The notes beneath the pieces are model-generated. The model saw only the letters and a program-made list of their open reading frames with translations, was not told where the DNA came from and did not search any database. Positions 1 to 6,868 of a stretch of DNA of 17,077 bases are shown here, one piece after another. How positions within the stretch are numbered: the first letter of the stretch is position 1; the number at the start of each line of letters is the position of its first letter. The position numbers were made by a program, and so were the translations under genes. This DNA is from Myxococcales bacterium (GTDB taxonomy: Bacteria > Myxococcota > Bradymonadia > REDH01), in the NCBI GenBank assembly GCA_018970625.1, contig JAGWVZ010000023.1:1-17077 (forward strand), given 5' to 3'.

Positions 1-1156
1 CGGAAGAAAACTCGAACGGGTCGCCGGTCCAGATGGCGATGTCGGCTCGTTTGCCTACCGTCAGCGTGCCCACCGAGTCGCCAACCCCAGAGACCTGAGC
101 GGCGTTCTGCGTAATGGCCGCCAGCGCGGCATCCCACGGCAGACCGGCGCGCACCGCATTTCCAGCGTGATAGCGAAGCGTGCGGGCATTGTGAGAGTCC
201 GTGACCGCAATCACCACCGGCACACCCGCCGCGTGCAACAGGGCGGCGTTGTCTGACCGGGCGCCCAGCTGCTCAAAGGTCCACGGCAGGTTGTCCATCG
301 CCTGAACCACCACCGTAACCTGTGCCTGCGCCAGCTCGTCGGCCATGGCCCACGCCTCTGACCCACCTTCAATGGTCACCGAAAATCCATGCTCTGCCGC
401 AAGCCGTAACACGGCTCGCATATCGCTCACCTGATGGGTGCGCACCCACGCGGGCAATTCGCCCTGCAACAAACGCTGCAGCACTGGCAGGTCGACATAC
501 TCGACGCTGAGCTCGCGCATTTGCGCCGTTTCATACGCCGACTCGTTCGCCATCCAGGCCTGAACATCGGCAAACAGCGAACGAAATCGCAGCATCAGCT
601 CGCCGCGAGCGCCGCCGACCGCGTCCGCGGTGGCAGAGTCGTAGCCGAGCACCAGCGCAGATTCAGGGGGTGGCTCGATAGCCGACCACGGCTGATCGCC
701 CAGCGACACCCAGGACCCCACTCCGGCGACGGTGCCACCTGTAGGCACGATCAGTGAGCTGGTGACGCCACCGCTGCGGGCAATCGGAATGAGCGACGAG
801 TGCGGATTGTATCCGTCGGCGACCCGAAAGGCGGCCCGCACGGGGTCCGTTGTCTCTACCGACTGATCAACGGTGGACGCCTCGAGCTCAATCTCGACCA
901 CCCCGATCCCCGTGCCTACGGCAATCAGGCCCGGTGTCACGACAAGCCCCTGGCCGTCGATGAGGGTGGCGCCGGGTATCGAAATCGAAGTGCCCACATC
1001 GGTAATCAAGCCGCCCTGCCAGCAGATGGTGCCGACAAAGCTGGGCTGGTCAACCGGATGCAGGGTGGCATCGACCACACAGACAGGGGTGTCCTGCGCG
1101 TGCGCCGACGCAGCAACCCCGAGCAGCAGGGCCGAACAAAGCAGGATATTTTTCAT
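1..1156 (-). CDS. Exported amidohydrolase-like protein lacking metal ligands (3' end beyond window)
   Basis: I translated this by hand from ATG at 1156; 385 codons are present and the frame is still open at the left edge. A Sec-type signal peptide is visible: MKNILL, a hydrophobic stretch, then AHA|QD near residues 20/21, suggesting a periplasmic protein. The composite amidohydrolase fold is recognisable from VVTPGLI (residues 72-78), GGVTS (129-133) and the C-terminal VGTLTVGKRADIAIW. The metal-binding DxHxH expected after PGLI reads AVGTG (79-83), so the Asp and both His are gone. The strand-5 His position reads IEGG and the strand-6 position reads VQAMD; only the strand-8 Asp seems kept (VTDSH, D320). 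The start overlaps the stop of the upstream amidohydrolase by ATGA, so translation is probably coupled. It is likely a non-catalytic or altered partner of that enzyme; this is inference. Confidence 0.85.
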   Translation of the reverse strand, partial: MKNILLCSALLLGVAASAHAQDTPVCVVDATLHPVDQPSFVGTICWQGGLITDVGTSISIPGATLIDGQGLVVTPGLIAVGTGIGVVEIELEASTVDQSVETTDPVRAAFRVADGYNPHSSLIPIARSGGVTSSLIVPTGGTVAGVGSWVSLGDQPWSAIEPPPESALVLGYDSATADAVGGARGELMLRFRSLFADVQAWMANESAYETAQMRELSVEYVDLPVLQRLLQGELPAWVRTHQVSDMRAVLRLAAEHGFSVTIEGGSEAWAMADELAQAQVTVVVQAMDNLPWTFEQLGARSDNAALLHAAGVPVVIAVTDSHNARTLRYHAGNAVRAGLPWDAALAAITQNAAQVSGVGDSVGTLTVGKRADIAIWTGDPFEFSS

Positions 1157-2589
1157 GGCTGCACCTCGCCGGCTGCGGGCCAGAGTCCGGTCTCAAAGTC
1201 TGACCATGGCACACGCGGTGCGCTTCGGTCGTATTCCAGAAGCCCATCGACCCAGACCAGATCGGCCGAGGTGTAGATACTGAAAGGATTTGCCGACCAC
1301 ACGACGACGTCGGCCATATAGCCCGGAATGAGCGCACCCGTCTGATTCTCGACACCGAGCGTCCAGGCGGGGTTGACGGTAATCCAGCGCAGCGCGTCCT
1401 CTTCATCGACGTCGATTCCTGCCAGCTGACCCGCATACATGGCCTTCGCAGCCTCCTGATTGAGCCGCTGAATACCGATAGCCGAGTCGGAGTGAATAAC
1501 AGGACGCGCGCCAGCCTCATGAATCAGCGAGGCAGCCTCCACAATGCTGTCGAAGGCTTCAAGTTTGAAACCCCACCAGTCCGCCCAGGTGGACACGGAG
1601 ATCTCGGACTCGGCGAGCGCGTCACGAATTTTATAGGCTTCGACGGCGTGGTGAAACGACCGAATGCGGTAGCCAAATTCTTCGGCAATCTGCATCTGCA
1701 CGAGCATTTCGTCGGCGCGATAACAGTGAATTTGCACCAGTGTTTCCCCGGCGATCACGTCGGCGAGCGTCTCCATGGCGAGGTTCACCGAACGCGGCTC
1801 GGGAGCGTCGGCGGCCGCTGGGTTCTCGCACCACGATTCGCGCTCCTCGTTCCACGAGGTGCGTTGCGCGAGGTATTCCTGCGCGGTAACAAATGCCTGC
1901 CGCAAGATACTGACCTCGCCCATACGGGTTTGCGGTGCGCCACTGTCGCCGTAAACACGCTTGGGATTCTCTCCGCAGGCCATTTTCAGGGTCGTCGGCG
2001 CGCCCGGAAAGCGCATGTCTTCGGCAGCGAGTACTCCGCGATGCAATTTTAGCGTAAATCCCTGGCCACCAATGATGTTGGCCGAGCCGGGAAGCACGAG
2101 CATCGAGGTAACTCCGCCGGCGATGGCGCGCTCGAACCCCGGGTCCTGCGGCCACACGGAGTGCACGGCCTGCACCTGCGGGGTGAGCGGCGCGCTGGCC
2201 TCGTTGCCGTCCGAGTGAGCGGCGTATCCGGGCGCCGGATACACCCCGAGATGGCTGTGCGAGTCAATCAGGCCCGGCGTGACCCAGCGACCCGTGGCAT
2301 CGACAACCACCGCGCCGTCGTCAGGACCGTCGCCGGCACCGACCTCGACAATGCGGCCATCTTCAAACAGCACGTAGCCCGGGGCAAATGTCTCACCGGT
2401 TGCGGTCATGACCGTGCCGCCCCGAATGAGCGTGCGTGGCGACTCCATGGTCTGTGGGGAAGTCTCCACAGGAGCCTCGCACAGCTCTGCGATGTCGGGA
2501 GAATCCGGAACGGTCGAGCCAGACGCCCCCGAACAACCCGCTGCACACAAAAGTGACCCTATCCATACACGCTGCTGCCAGTTTCGCAT
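1153..2589 (-). CDS. Lipoprotein amidohydrolase (imidazolonepropionase-like, metal site intact)
   Basis: This 478-residue protein belongs to the metal-dependent amidohydrolase superfamily. ATG at 2589 is preferred to an in-frame TTG at 2604 because GGGA precedes it and a short lipoprotein signal (RVWIGSLLCAAGC, lipid Cys19) then starts directly. The family landmarks are in order: WVTPGLIDSHSHLG with metal ligands D109, H111 and H113; GGVTSMLVLPGS (158-169); CGENPKR (205-211); IHCYRADE with H288; SFHH with H313/H314; and IHSDSA with D368. ADVVVW near the end closes the beta-sandwich. Relatives hydrolyse cyclic amides, dipeptides or similar C-N bonds; the substrate cannot be read from the sequence. 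It is expected at the cell envelope. It lies 132 bases after the OsmC gene and is coupled by ATGA to a second, degenerate amidohydrolase. Confidence 0.92.
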   Translation of the reverse strand: MRNWQQRVWIGSLLCAAGCSGASGSTVPDSPDIAELCEAPVETSPQTMESPRTLIRGGTVMTATGETFAPGYVLFEDGRIVEVGAGDGPDDGAVVVDATGRWVTPGLIDSHSHLGVYPAPGYAAHSDGNEASAPLTPQVQAVHSVWPQDPGFERAIAGGVTSMLVLPGSANIIGGQGFTLKLHRGVLAAEDMRFPGAPTTLKMACGENPKRVYGDSGAPQTRMGEVSILRQAFVTAQEYLAQRTSWNEERESWCENPAAADAPEPRSVNLAMETLADVIAGETLVQIHCYRADEMLVQMQIAEEFGYRIRSFHHAVEAYKIRDALAESEISVSTWADWWGFKLEAFDSIVEAASLIHEAGARPVIHSDSAIGIQRLNQEAAKAMYAGQLAGIDVDEEDALRWITVNPAWTLGVENQTGALIPGYMADVVVWSANPFSIYTSADLVWVDGLLEYDRSAPRVPWSDFETGLWPAAGEVQP

Positions 2590-2721
2590 AAGTCCCGGTC
2601 GCAAAAGTCATCAACACGCACGTTTGAATGCCGCCTTCCCTGCTTTGGTGCAACCCTGCGCGTGCAGCGTGGCTGGTTTCGGGGAGACCACGAGGATCCG
2701 GCTGTTTCCTGGCCGTCTGCG

Positions 2722-3132
2722 TCAGTCCGTCATGGACGCGCTGTGCGTGATCTCGACCGAAGCGGACAGCATCTTCGCGACCGAACAATACTTCTCCATG
2801 GAGAGGTCGACGGCGCGGTCGAGCTTCTTCTGGTCAAAGTCGCCAGTCACGTGGAAGTGCACGTGAATGCTGGTGAAAACGGCCGGAATCGCGTCGGCGC
2901 GCTCGCCTTTCACCGACACACGCAGGTCGTTCACCTGATGCCGCATGCGCTGCAGAATCAGCAGCACATCGACCGCCGAGCAGCTGGCGAGCGACGCGAG
3001 GACGTTCTCCATGGGCCGAATGCCGTCGGTGGACGGTCCGACCTCATCGGAGCCGGCCAGCCAGGTGACGCGGCCGGCCTCATTTTCGGCGCGAAACTGG
3101 GCACCTTCGGTGCGTACAAGGGTAATGTTCAT
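2722..3132 (-). CDS. OsmC/Ohr-family protein (YhfA-like)
   Basis: This is a 136-residue cytoplasmic protein. The start is the ATG at 3132 because CAGGAG (plus-strand 3138-3143) sits 5 bases upstream and the OsmC fold begins there; a longer frame runs back into cysM and is not credible. The two family cysteines are present: C51 in LASCSAVD and C116 in EKYCSVAK, with ASLASCSAVDVLLIL forming the central helix. Characterised OsmC/Ohr proteins use these cysteines as a thiol peroxidase for organic hydroperoxides. The short YhfA-like branch, which this resembles, is less well defined, so the actual substrate is uncertain. The gene follows cysM by 32 bases and is probably co-transcribed with it, linking it to thiol metabolism. 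Confidence 0.9.
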   Translation of the reverse strand: MNITLVRTEGAQFRAENEAGRVTWLAGSDEVGPSTDGIRPMENVLASLASCSAVDVLLILQRMRHQVNDLRVSVKGERADAIPAVFTSIHVHFHVTGDFDQKKLDRAVDLSMEKYCSVAKMLSASVEITHSASMTD

Positions 3133-3137
3133 ACGAG

Positions 3138-3143
3138 CTCCTG
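3138..3143 (-). promoter_or_regulatory. Shine-Dalgarno of the OsmC-family gene
   Basis: CAGGAG on the minus strand, 5 bases before ATG 3132. It decides the start of the OsmC gene against an in-frame extension into cysM. Confidence 0.75.
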
Positions 3144-3164
3144 TGGCGCCAGAGCAGCCATGCT

Positions 3165-4043
3165 TCAACCAAACAGATCCGACGACAGGTATCGGTCGCC
3201 TCGGTCGCAGATAATGGTCACGACGACGCCATTGTCGATCTCGAGCGCGACCTGAAGGGCGCACCAGAGCGCACCTCCTGCGCTCATACCCGACAGAATG
3301 CCGATCTCGCGAGCCAGACGACGCGTGGTCGCCACCGCATCAGACGTAGAGACGTCCATCTGACGGTCGACGCGAGACGCTTCGAAGATTTTAGGAAGGT
3401 ACGCTTCAGGCCATCGACGAATGCCAGGAATATTCGACCCTTCCGTCGGTCGCGCGCCCACGATTTGCACGTTGGTATTTCGCGCCTTCAACGCACGCGA
3501 CACACCCATAATGGTTCCGGTAGTGCCCATGGCCGACACAAAGTGCGTGACCTGACCCTGGGTCTGCTCCCAGATCTCAGGCCCCGTCGTCTCGACATGC
3601 GCCCTGTAATTATCCGGGTTCGAGAACTGATCGAGCATGACGTAACCGCCCTCGGCCACCTTCGCGTGCGCGTAGTCAATCGCCCCTTCCATGCCGGCCT
3701 CGGCGGGCGTGAGCGTCACGCGGGCGCCGTACGCCTCCATGCTGAGCACGCGCTCGCGCGTTGCGTTTGCGGGCATCACCAGCTCAATGTCGACACCGCG
3801 CATGGCCGCGATCATCGCCAGCGCAATGCCCGTATTGCCGCTCGTGGGCTCAATCAGCTTCACGCCGGGCGTCAGAATGCCGCGCTCGCGGGCGCCTTCC
3901 ATCATGAACAGGGCCGCGCGGTCTTTGACGCTGCCGCCGGGATTGTTGCCTTCGAGTTTTCCATAGATTTTGACGCCCGGCTTTCCGACCAGCGAGGAGA
4001 GGTCAACGAGCGGGGTCTTTCCAATCAGGGTAGTCGCTTCCAT
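3165..4043 (-). CDS. cysM: Cysteine synthase B (O-acetylserine sulfhydrylase, CysM type)
   Basis: This 292-residue PLP enzyme makes L-cysteine from O-acetylserine and sulfide. CysM-type enzymes can also use thiosulfate to give S-sulfocysteine. The PLP lysine is K40 in GGSVKDR, the substrate loop is PTSGNTG (66-72), and the phosphate cup is GTTGT (173-177). RPTEGSNIPGIRRWP (198-212) and the ending CDRGDRYLSSDLFG are signatures of the CysM rather than the CysK branch. The length is close to the E. coli CysM length of about 303. The ATG at 4043 has GGAG only 2 bases upstream, a tight but workable site; no better start is visible. The OsmC-family gene follows 32 bases downstream in the same orientation. 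No cysE or sulfate-assimilation gene is in the window. Confidence 0.95.
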   Translation of the reverse strand: MEATTLIGKTPLVDLSSLVGKPGVKIYGKLEGNNPGGSVKDRAALFMMEGARERGILTPGVKLIEPTSGNTGIALAMIAAMRGVDIELVMPANATRERVLSMEAYGARVTLTPAEAGMEGAIDYAHAKVAEGGYVMLDQFSNPDNYRAHVETTGPEIWEQTQGQVTHFVSAMGTTGTIMGVSRALKARNTNVQIVGARPTEGSNIPGIRRWPEAYLPKIFEASRVDRQMDVSTSDAVATTRRLAREIGILSGMSAGGALWCALQVALEIDNGVVVTIICDRGDRYLSSDLFG

Positions 4044-4171
4044 GGCTCCACACAGGTGGGCAGAGAACAGTCACTGGCAGGGCGTGCTTCCATACCGCAA
4101 TTGAAGTCTGCCACGAACTGAAATGCACCGCTCCACGTCGCCGCCGGCACCGCAGCCGTCTTCACCGGGGC

Positions 4172-5248
4172 TTAGTCACGCACACACACGGTCGAGCGGC
4201 AGGTAAAGCCGGGCGCGCAGAACGCGTCACACTGGCAGCCTCCCACAAAGCCGCAACGCCCCTGACACGTGTCGCGACAGGCCGATACACAGCGGTTGTT
4301 CACGCACTGCGCCTGCGATCCACAGGTGTCGCGACAGCTGCACACACCGTCGCCCACCACCACGTCGCCACAGAGACCACTGCTGCACACGCTCTGGCAG
4401 GTGACGCACTGCTGCTCGGCACAGACCGACCCCGCACCGCACCCGCCACACTCACAGACCAGTGGCGCTTCGCGGGTGACATCGCGCACCGTCACGGTTC
4501 CGCATCCGCCAAAGCCACACAGGGCGTCGCAATCGCACGCGTCGCCCTGCCCGTCGCCGTCCTCGTCGGCCTGCTCGGTATTCCCGATACCCGCGCAATT
4601 GTCGTCGCTGTCAGGAATGCCGTCGCGGTCGGCATCGGGGCGCTGACACTGGTTCTGATAGCACTCGGTCAGCACCGTGTCGGTGCAGGGGCCGCAGTCA
4701 CAGCCGCTCTGGTCCAGCTCGACGTCGCCGCACGCGCCCGCGCACACCTCGTCGCAGGTCGTGCAGACTCCCGAGGCGCACACCTGCTCACCCTCACAGG
4801 CCGGGCCGCAGCGACAGTCCAGCGCAGGTTCGCCGGGCAGGGCGGCGTTGAACGAGCCACATTCTCGTACCGCGCAGAGCGTGTCGCAATCACAACGGTC
4901 CCCTACCCCATCGGCGTCGGCGTCAGACTGGTCGGTGTTTGTGTGTTCGCGGCAGTTGTCCTGCGCGTCGTCCACGCCGTCTTCGTCAACATCCAGATCA
5001 CAGCGGTTTCCGGCGCCGTCGCCGTCGTCGTCCTGTTGATCGGAGTTGGCCACCTCGACGCAGTTGTCGCACAGGTCCCCAAAGCCGTCGAAGTCGGTAT
5101 CGTCCTGCTGCGGGTTTGCGATGGCGGGACAGTTATCCTCGTCGTTCTGAAAGCCGTCCCGGTCCGGATCGCTGCCTGCCTCTTCACTGCAGCCAGCCAC
5201 AACTATCAGGCCCGACAAGATGCACAGGGCGGTCAGGGAACGAATCAA
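4172..5248 (-). CDS. Cysteine-rich lipoprotein with thrombospondin type-3 calcium repeats
   Basis: I place the start at TTG 5248 because AAGGAG lies 5 bases upstream and a typical lipoprotein signal follows (IRSLTALCILSGLIVVAGC, lipid Cys20). This gives 358 residues; the 55 in-frame residues further upstream look non-coding. About 50 cysteines are present. Residues 27-119 hold tandem TSP type-3 repeats (DxDxDGxxDxxDNC, DxDGxGDxCD), which bind calcium in known proteins. A further TSP3 unit occupies 205-239. Each TSP3 block is followed by a near-duplicate cysteine module (119-188 and 238-309) opening with CDCDxLC and containing CxTCxxVC and CGDV. The mature protein should be surface or periplasmic, disulfide-bonded and calcium-stabilised. 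No enzymatic motif is visible, so a structural or adhesive role is only a guess. Confidence 0.88.
   Translation of the reverse strand: MIRSLTALCILSGLIVVAGCSEEAGSDPDRDGFQNDEDNCPAIANPQQDDTDFDGFGDLCDNCVEVANSDQQDDDGDGAGNRCDLDVDEDGVDDAQDNCREHTNTDQSDADADGVGDRCDCDTLCAVRECGSFNAALPGEPALDCRCGPACEGEQVCASGVCTTCDEVCAGACGDVELDQSGCDCGPCTDTVLTECYQNQCQRPDADRDGIPDSDDNCAGIGNTEQADEDGDGQGDACDCDALCGFGGCGTVTVRDVTREAPLVCECGGCGAGSVCAEQQCVTCQSVCSSGLCGDVVVGDGVCSCRDTCGSQAQCVNNRCVSACRDTCQGRCGFVGGCQCDAFCAPGFTCRSTVCVRD
4322..4537 (-). repeat. Second copy of the duplicated cysteine module
   Basis: Encodes residues 238-309 of the TSP3 lipoprotein. It opens CDCDALC, contains CVTCQSVC and CGDV, and matches the first copy (4685-4894) cysteine for cysteine over most of its length. 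The two copies differ in the non-cysteine residues, which suggests an old duplication. Confidence 0.75.
4685..4894 (-). repeat. First copy of the duplicated cysteine module
   Basis: Encodes residues 119-188 of the TSP3 lipoprotein. It opens CDCDTLC, contains CTTCDEVC and CGDV, and directly follows a TSP3 unit ending DGVGDRCD, just as the second copy follows one ending DGQGDACD. Confidence 0.75.
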
Positions 5249-5253
5249 GGCGT

Positions 5254-5259
5254 CTCCTT
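5254..5259 (-). promoter_or_regulatory. Shine-Dalgarno that sets a TTG start for the TSP3 lipoprotein
   Basis: AAGGAG on the minus strand, 5 bases before TTG 5248. No ATG or GTG lies near the signal peptide, so this site decides the start. Confidence 0.7.
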
Positions 5260-5511
5260 GGCAGCGGAACGTCGCGACCATCGCGGCGGCGTGCCCGCAT
5301 GTACGCATGGTCGTCCATCGATGCAACCAGCACCGCGAGCCCTGCGGTGTTCCGGGTATCAACGCAGTGTGGCTGGCGCACAAAGTGGGGTAATTCATGC
5401 GCCACGAGCGCATCTGTTCGCCAGTTGGCGGCGTCTTTGCTACGCCATTTGCGCCATGTCACTCGCGCGCTTCGCGTTTCATTACTTTCCACCACCGAAC
5501 CGAGACCCACC

Positions 5512-5991
5512 ATGAGTATTCAAACGGGCGACAAGCTCCCTTCCGGAACCCTGCACGAGAAGAATCCCGGCGATAAAGTCGACGTCGCCGAGCTCTCTGC
5601 TGGCAAGACGGTCGTTCTCTTTGCCGTACCCGGCGCGTTCACCCCCGGATGTTCGCGCACTCACCTGCCGGGTTATGTCGCAGACGCCGAGTCCATCAAG
5701 GCAAAGGGCGTCGACGAGATCGTGTGTGTTTCCGTGAATGATGCGTTCGTGATGCAGGCCTGGGGAGATGCGCTGGGTGCGACCGGAAAGGTGCGCATGC
5801 TGGCAGATCCGGCGGCCGCATTTACCCGCGCTCTCGGTCTTGAGGTCGAAGCCGCAGGTCTCGGCGGCACGCGCTCCAAGCGCTACTCCATGATCATCAA
5901 GGATGGCGTGGTGACGGCGTTGAACGTGGAGCCCGACGGATTTGGCCTCTCCTGCTCGCTGTCGCCTTCGATATTGAGCCAGCTGGGCTAA
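5512..5991 (+). CDS. Peroxiredoxin, Prx5 type (redoxin)
   Basis: This 159-residue cytoplasmic thiol peroxidase reduces hydrogen peroxide and organic hydroperoxides. The active-site motif PGAFTPGCSRTHLPGY places the peroxidatic Cys at C47. A second cysteine, C148 in FGLSCSLSPSILSQLG, matches the resolving-Cys position of human PRDX5, so an atypical two-Cys mechanism with an internal disulfide is likely. The length fits the family, and there is no fused glutaredoxin domain. I chose ATG 5512 because the fold begins there (MSIQTGDKLP); the upstream extension of the open frame is antisense to the neighbouring lipoprotein region. The Shine-Dalgarno is weak (GAGA). It is divergent from the TSP3 lipoprotein across 263 bases with no convincing promoter, and it is followed by the unrecognised 199-residue gene. 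Confidence 0.94.
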   Translation: MSIQTGDKLPSGTLHEKNPGDKVDVAELSAGKTVVLFAVPGAFTPGCSRTHLPGYVADAESIKAKGVDEIVCVSVNDAFVMQAWGDALGATGKVRMLADPAAAFTRALGLEVEAAGLGGTRSKRYSMIIKDGVVTALNVEPDGFGLSCSLSPSILSQLG

Positions 5992-6232
5992 TATCCCCGG
6001 GGATTTCGCGCTCGCGCAGCCGGTCGTCACACCAACCCGGGTGCTCGGCGGCCGACCCTGAGCATGGTCGATGGTGCCTTCCATCAGGCTCATCAATTAC
6101 AGACAGCGCAGAAGGTCGTTCGACCGAAACACGGCAATTCAGGGGAGTCACGCTGTCGGGTAGCCCGGTGCTTGCCACGCAGGCCTGCGGCGTGCGAAAC
6201 AACAGGCGCTGCACTCCTCTCCCGGTGACCTC

Positions 6233-6832
6233 GTGACCATTACGCTCGATCAATTGCAGAAGATGTCGAACAGTGAGCTGTACGACATTGTTCGTCAGGC
6301 TCACGCTCTGGACCTCGATGCCATCGCCGACACTACCTATACCGGAATCGACCTCTCCATGCCGGACTGGTTCCATAAGTTAATGTGGAAGTCGTTTCGC
6401 AAAACCTTTCATCGTGACCCTGCCTCTGGGCGCATTCGCGGCTGGAATGTGAAGGTGGAACAGACAGGTTGGGAAACTCCGCCACAGCCAAAGCGCGATG
6501 GTAAAGGCCGAGCGATAACGTTTGGGCATTACGAGGTGCGCTCGGCGCAGGGGGTTAGCTTTCCCCGCGGCTGGACGGGTCCACACTATATTGATTACCG
6601 TGTGGCCGGAAATCACTTCTGGGAGTTTCCCGCAAATGCCGGATTTTGCCCTCTCGTGAGTGTAAACGCGGGCAGCAGCGACCTGTTGCTCGGGTGGGAA
6701 GTCTTTAACGTGGCGGGATTGAAGATACCCCTGAACGACTTCTGGGTGCTCAAGCGCGAGGGCCCACTCGCTCCGTCTGATATCATGCCTCGCCCCAATG
6801 GTACGCCCGCGCAACCGTTGCTGAACGGTTAA
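6233..6832 (+). CDS. Unrecognised 199-residue soluble protein
   Basis: I do not recognise a named family. The start is GTG 6233, with GGTGA 4 bases upstream; an in-frame ATG at 6263 is the alternative. There is no signal peptide or membrane segment. An N-terminal helical part (LQKMSNSELYDIVRQAHALD) is followed by an aromatic, basic segment with WFHKLMWKSFRKTFHRDP and RGWNV. A likely beta-rich core comes next, including FGHYEVRSA, GPHYIDYRVAGNHFWEF and LLLGWEVFNVAG. The C-terminus is Pro-rich. The composition and third-base GC look like real coding sequence. My impression, which I cannot check here, is that related proteins of unknown function occur in other myxobacteria. It lies 241 bases after the peroxiredoxin on the same strand and ends 36 bases from the convergent ygiQ stop. 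Confidence 0.82.
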   Translation: MTITLDQLQKMSNSELYDIVRQAHALDLDAIADTTYTGIDLSMPDWFHKLMWKSFRKTFHRDPASGRIRGWNVKVEQTGWETPPQPKRDGKGRAITFGHYEVRSAQGVSFPRGWTGPHYIDYRVAGNHFWEFPANAGFCPLVSVNAGSSDLLLGWEVFNVAGLKIPLNDFWVLKREGPLAPSDIMPRPNGTPAQPLLNG

Positions 6833-6852
6833 TTCCTTCGAGACGGGAATTA
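6830..6852. terminator. Possible hairpin between convergent genes
   Basis: TAATTCC (6830-6836) and GGAATTA (6846-6852) form a 7-bp stem with a 9-base loop, overlapping the stop codon of the plus-strand gene and lying before the ygiQ stop. No T-run follows on either strand, so it is at best a weak or factor-assisted terminator. Confidence 0.25.
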
Positions 6853-6868
6853 GCTGACCCGACCGCTG

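Noticed and set aside
2590..2721. Possible promoter between the OsmC gene and the amidohydrolase pair
   Set aside because: TTGCAC is present on the minus strand, but no acceptable -10 box follows at 16-18 bases.
4939..5511. Upstream extension of the peroxiredoxin frame
   Set aside because: The added residues are Arg/Ser/Pro-rich and antisense to the TSP3 lipoprotein. The Prx fold starts at ATG 5512.
5249..5511. Divergent region between the TSP3 lipoprotein and the peroxiredoxin
   Set aside because: I looked for sigma-70 boxes on both strands and for peroxide-regulator sites and found only poor matches, so no promoter is claimed.
5993..6004. Perfect palindrome ATCCCCGGGGAT just after the peroxiredoxin stop, followed by TTT
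   Set aside because: As RNA it allows only a 4-bp stem with a tight loop and the T-run is three bases, so it is not a convincing terminator.
6114..6125. GGTCG-TT-CGACC dyad upstream of the 199-residue gene
   Set aside because: Only 5-bp arms, more than 100 bases from the start, and no promoter boxes nearby.
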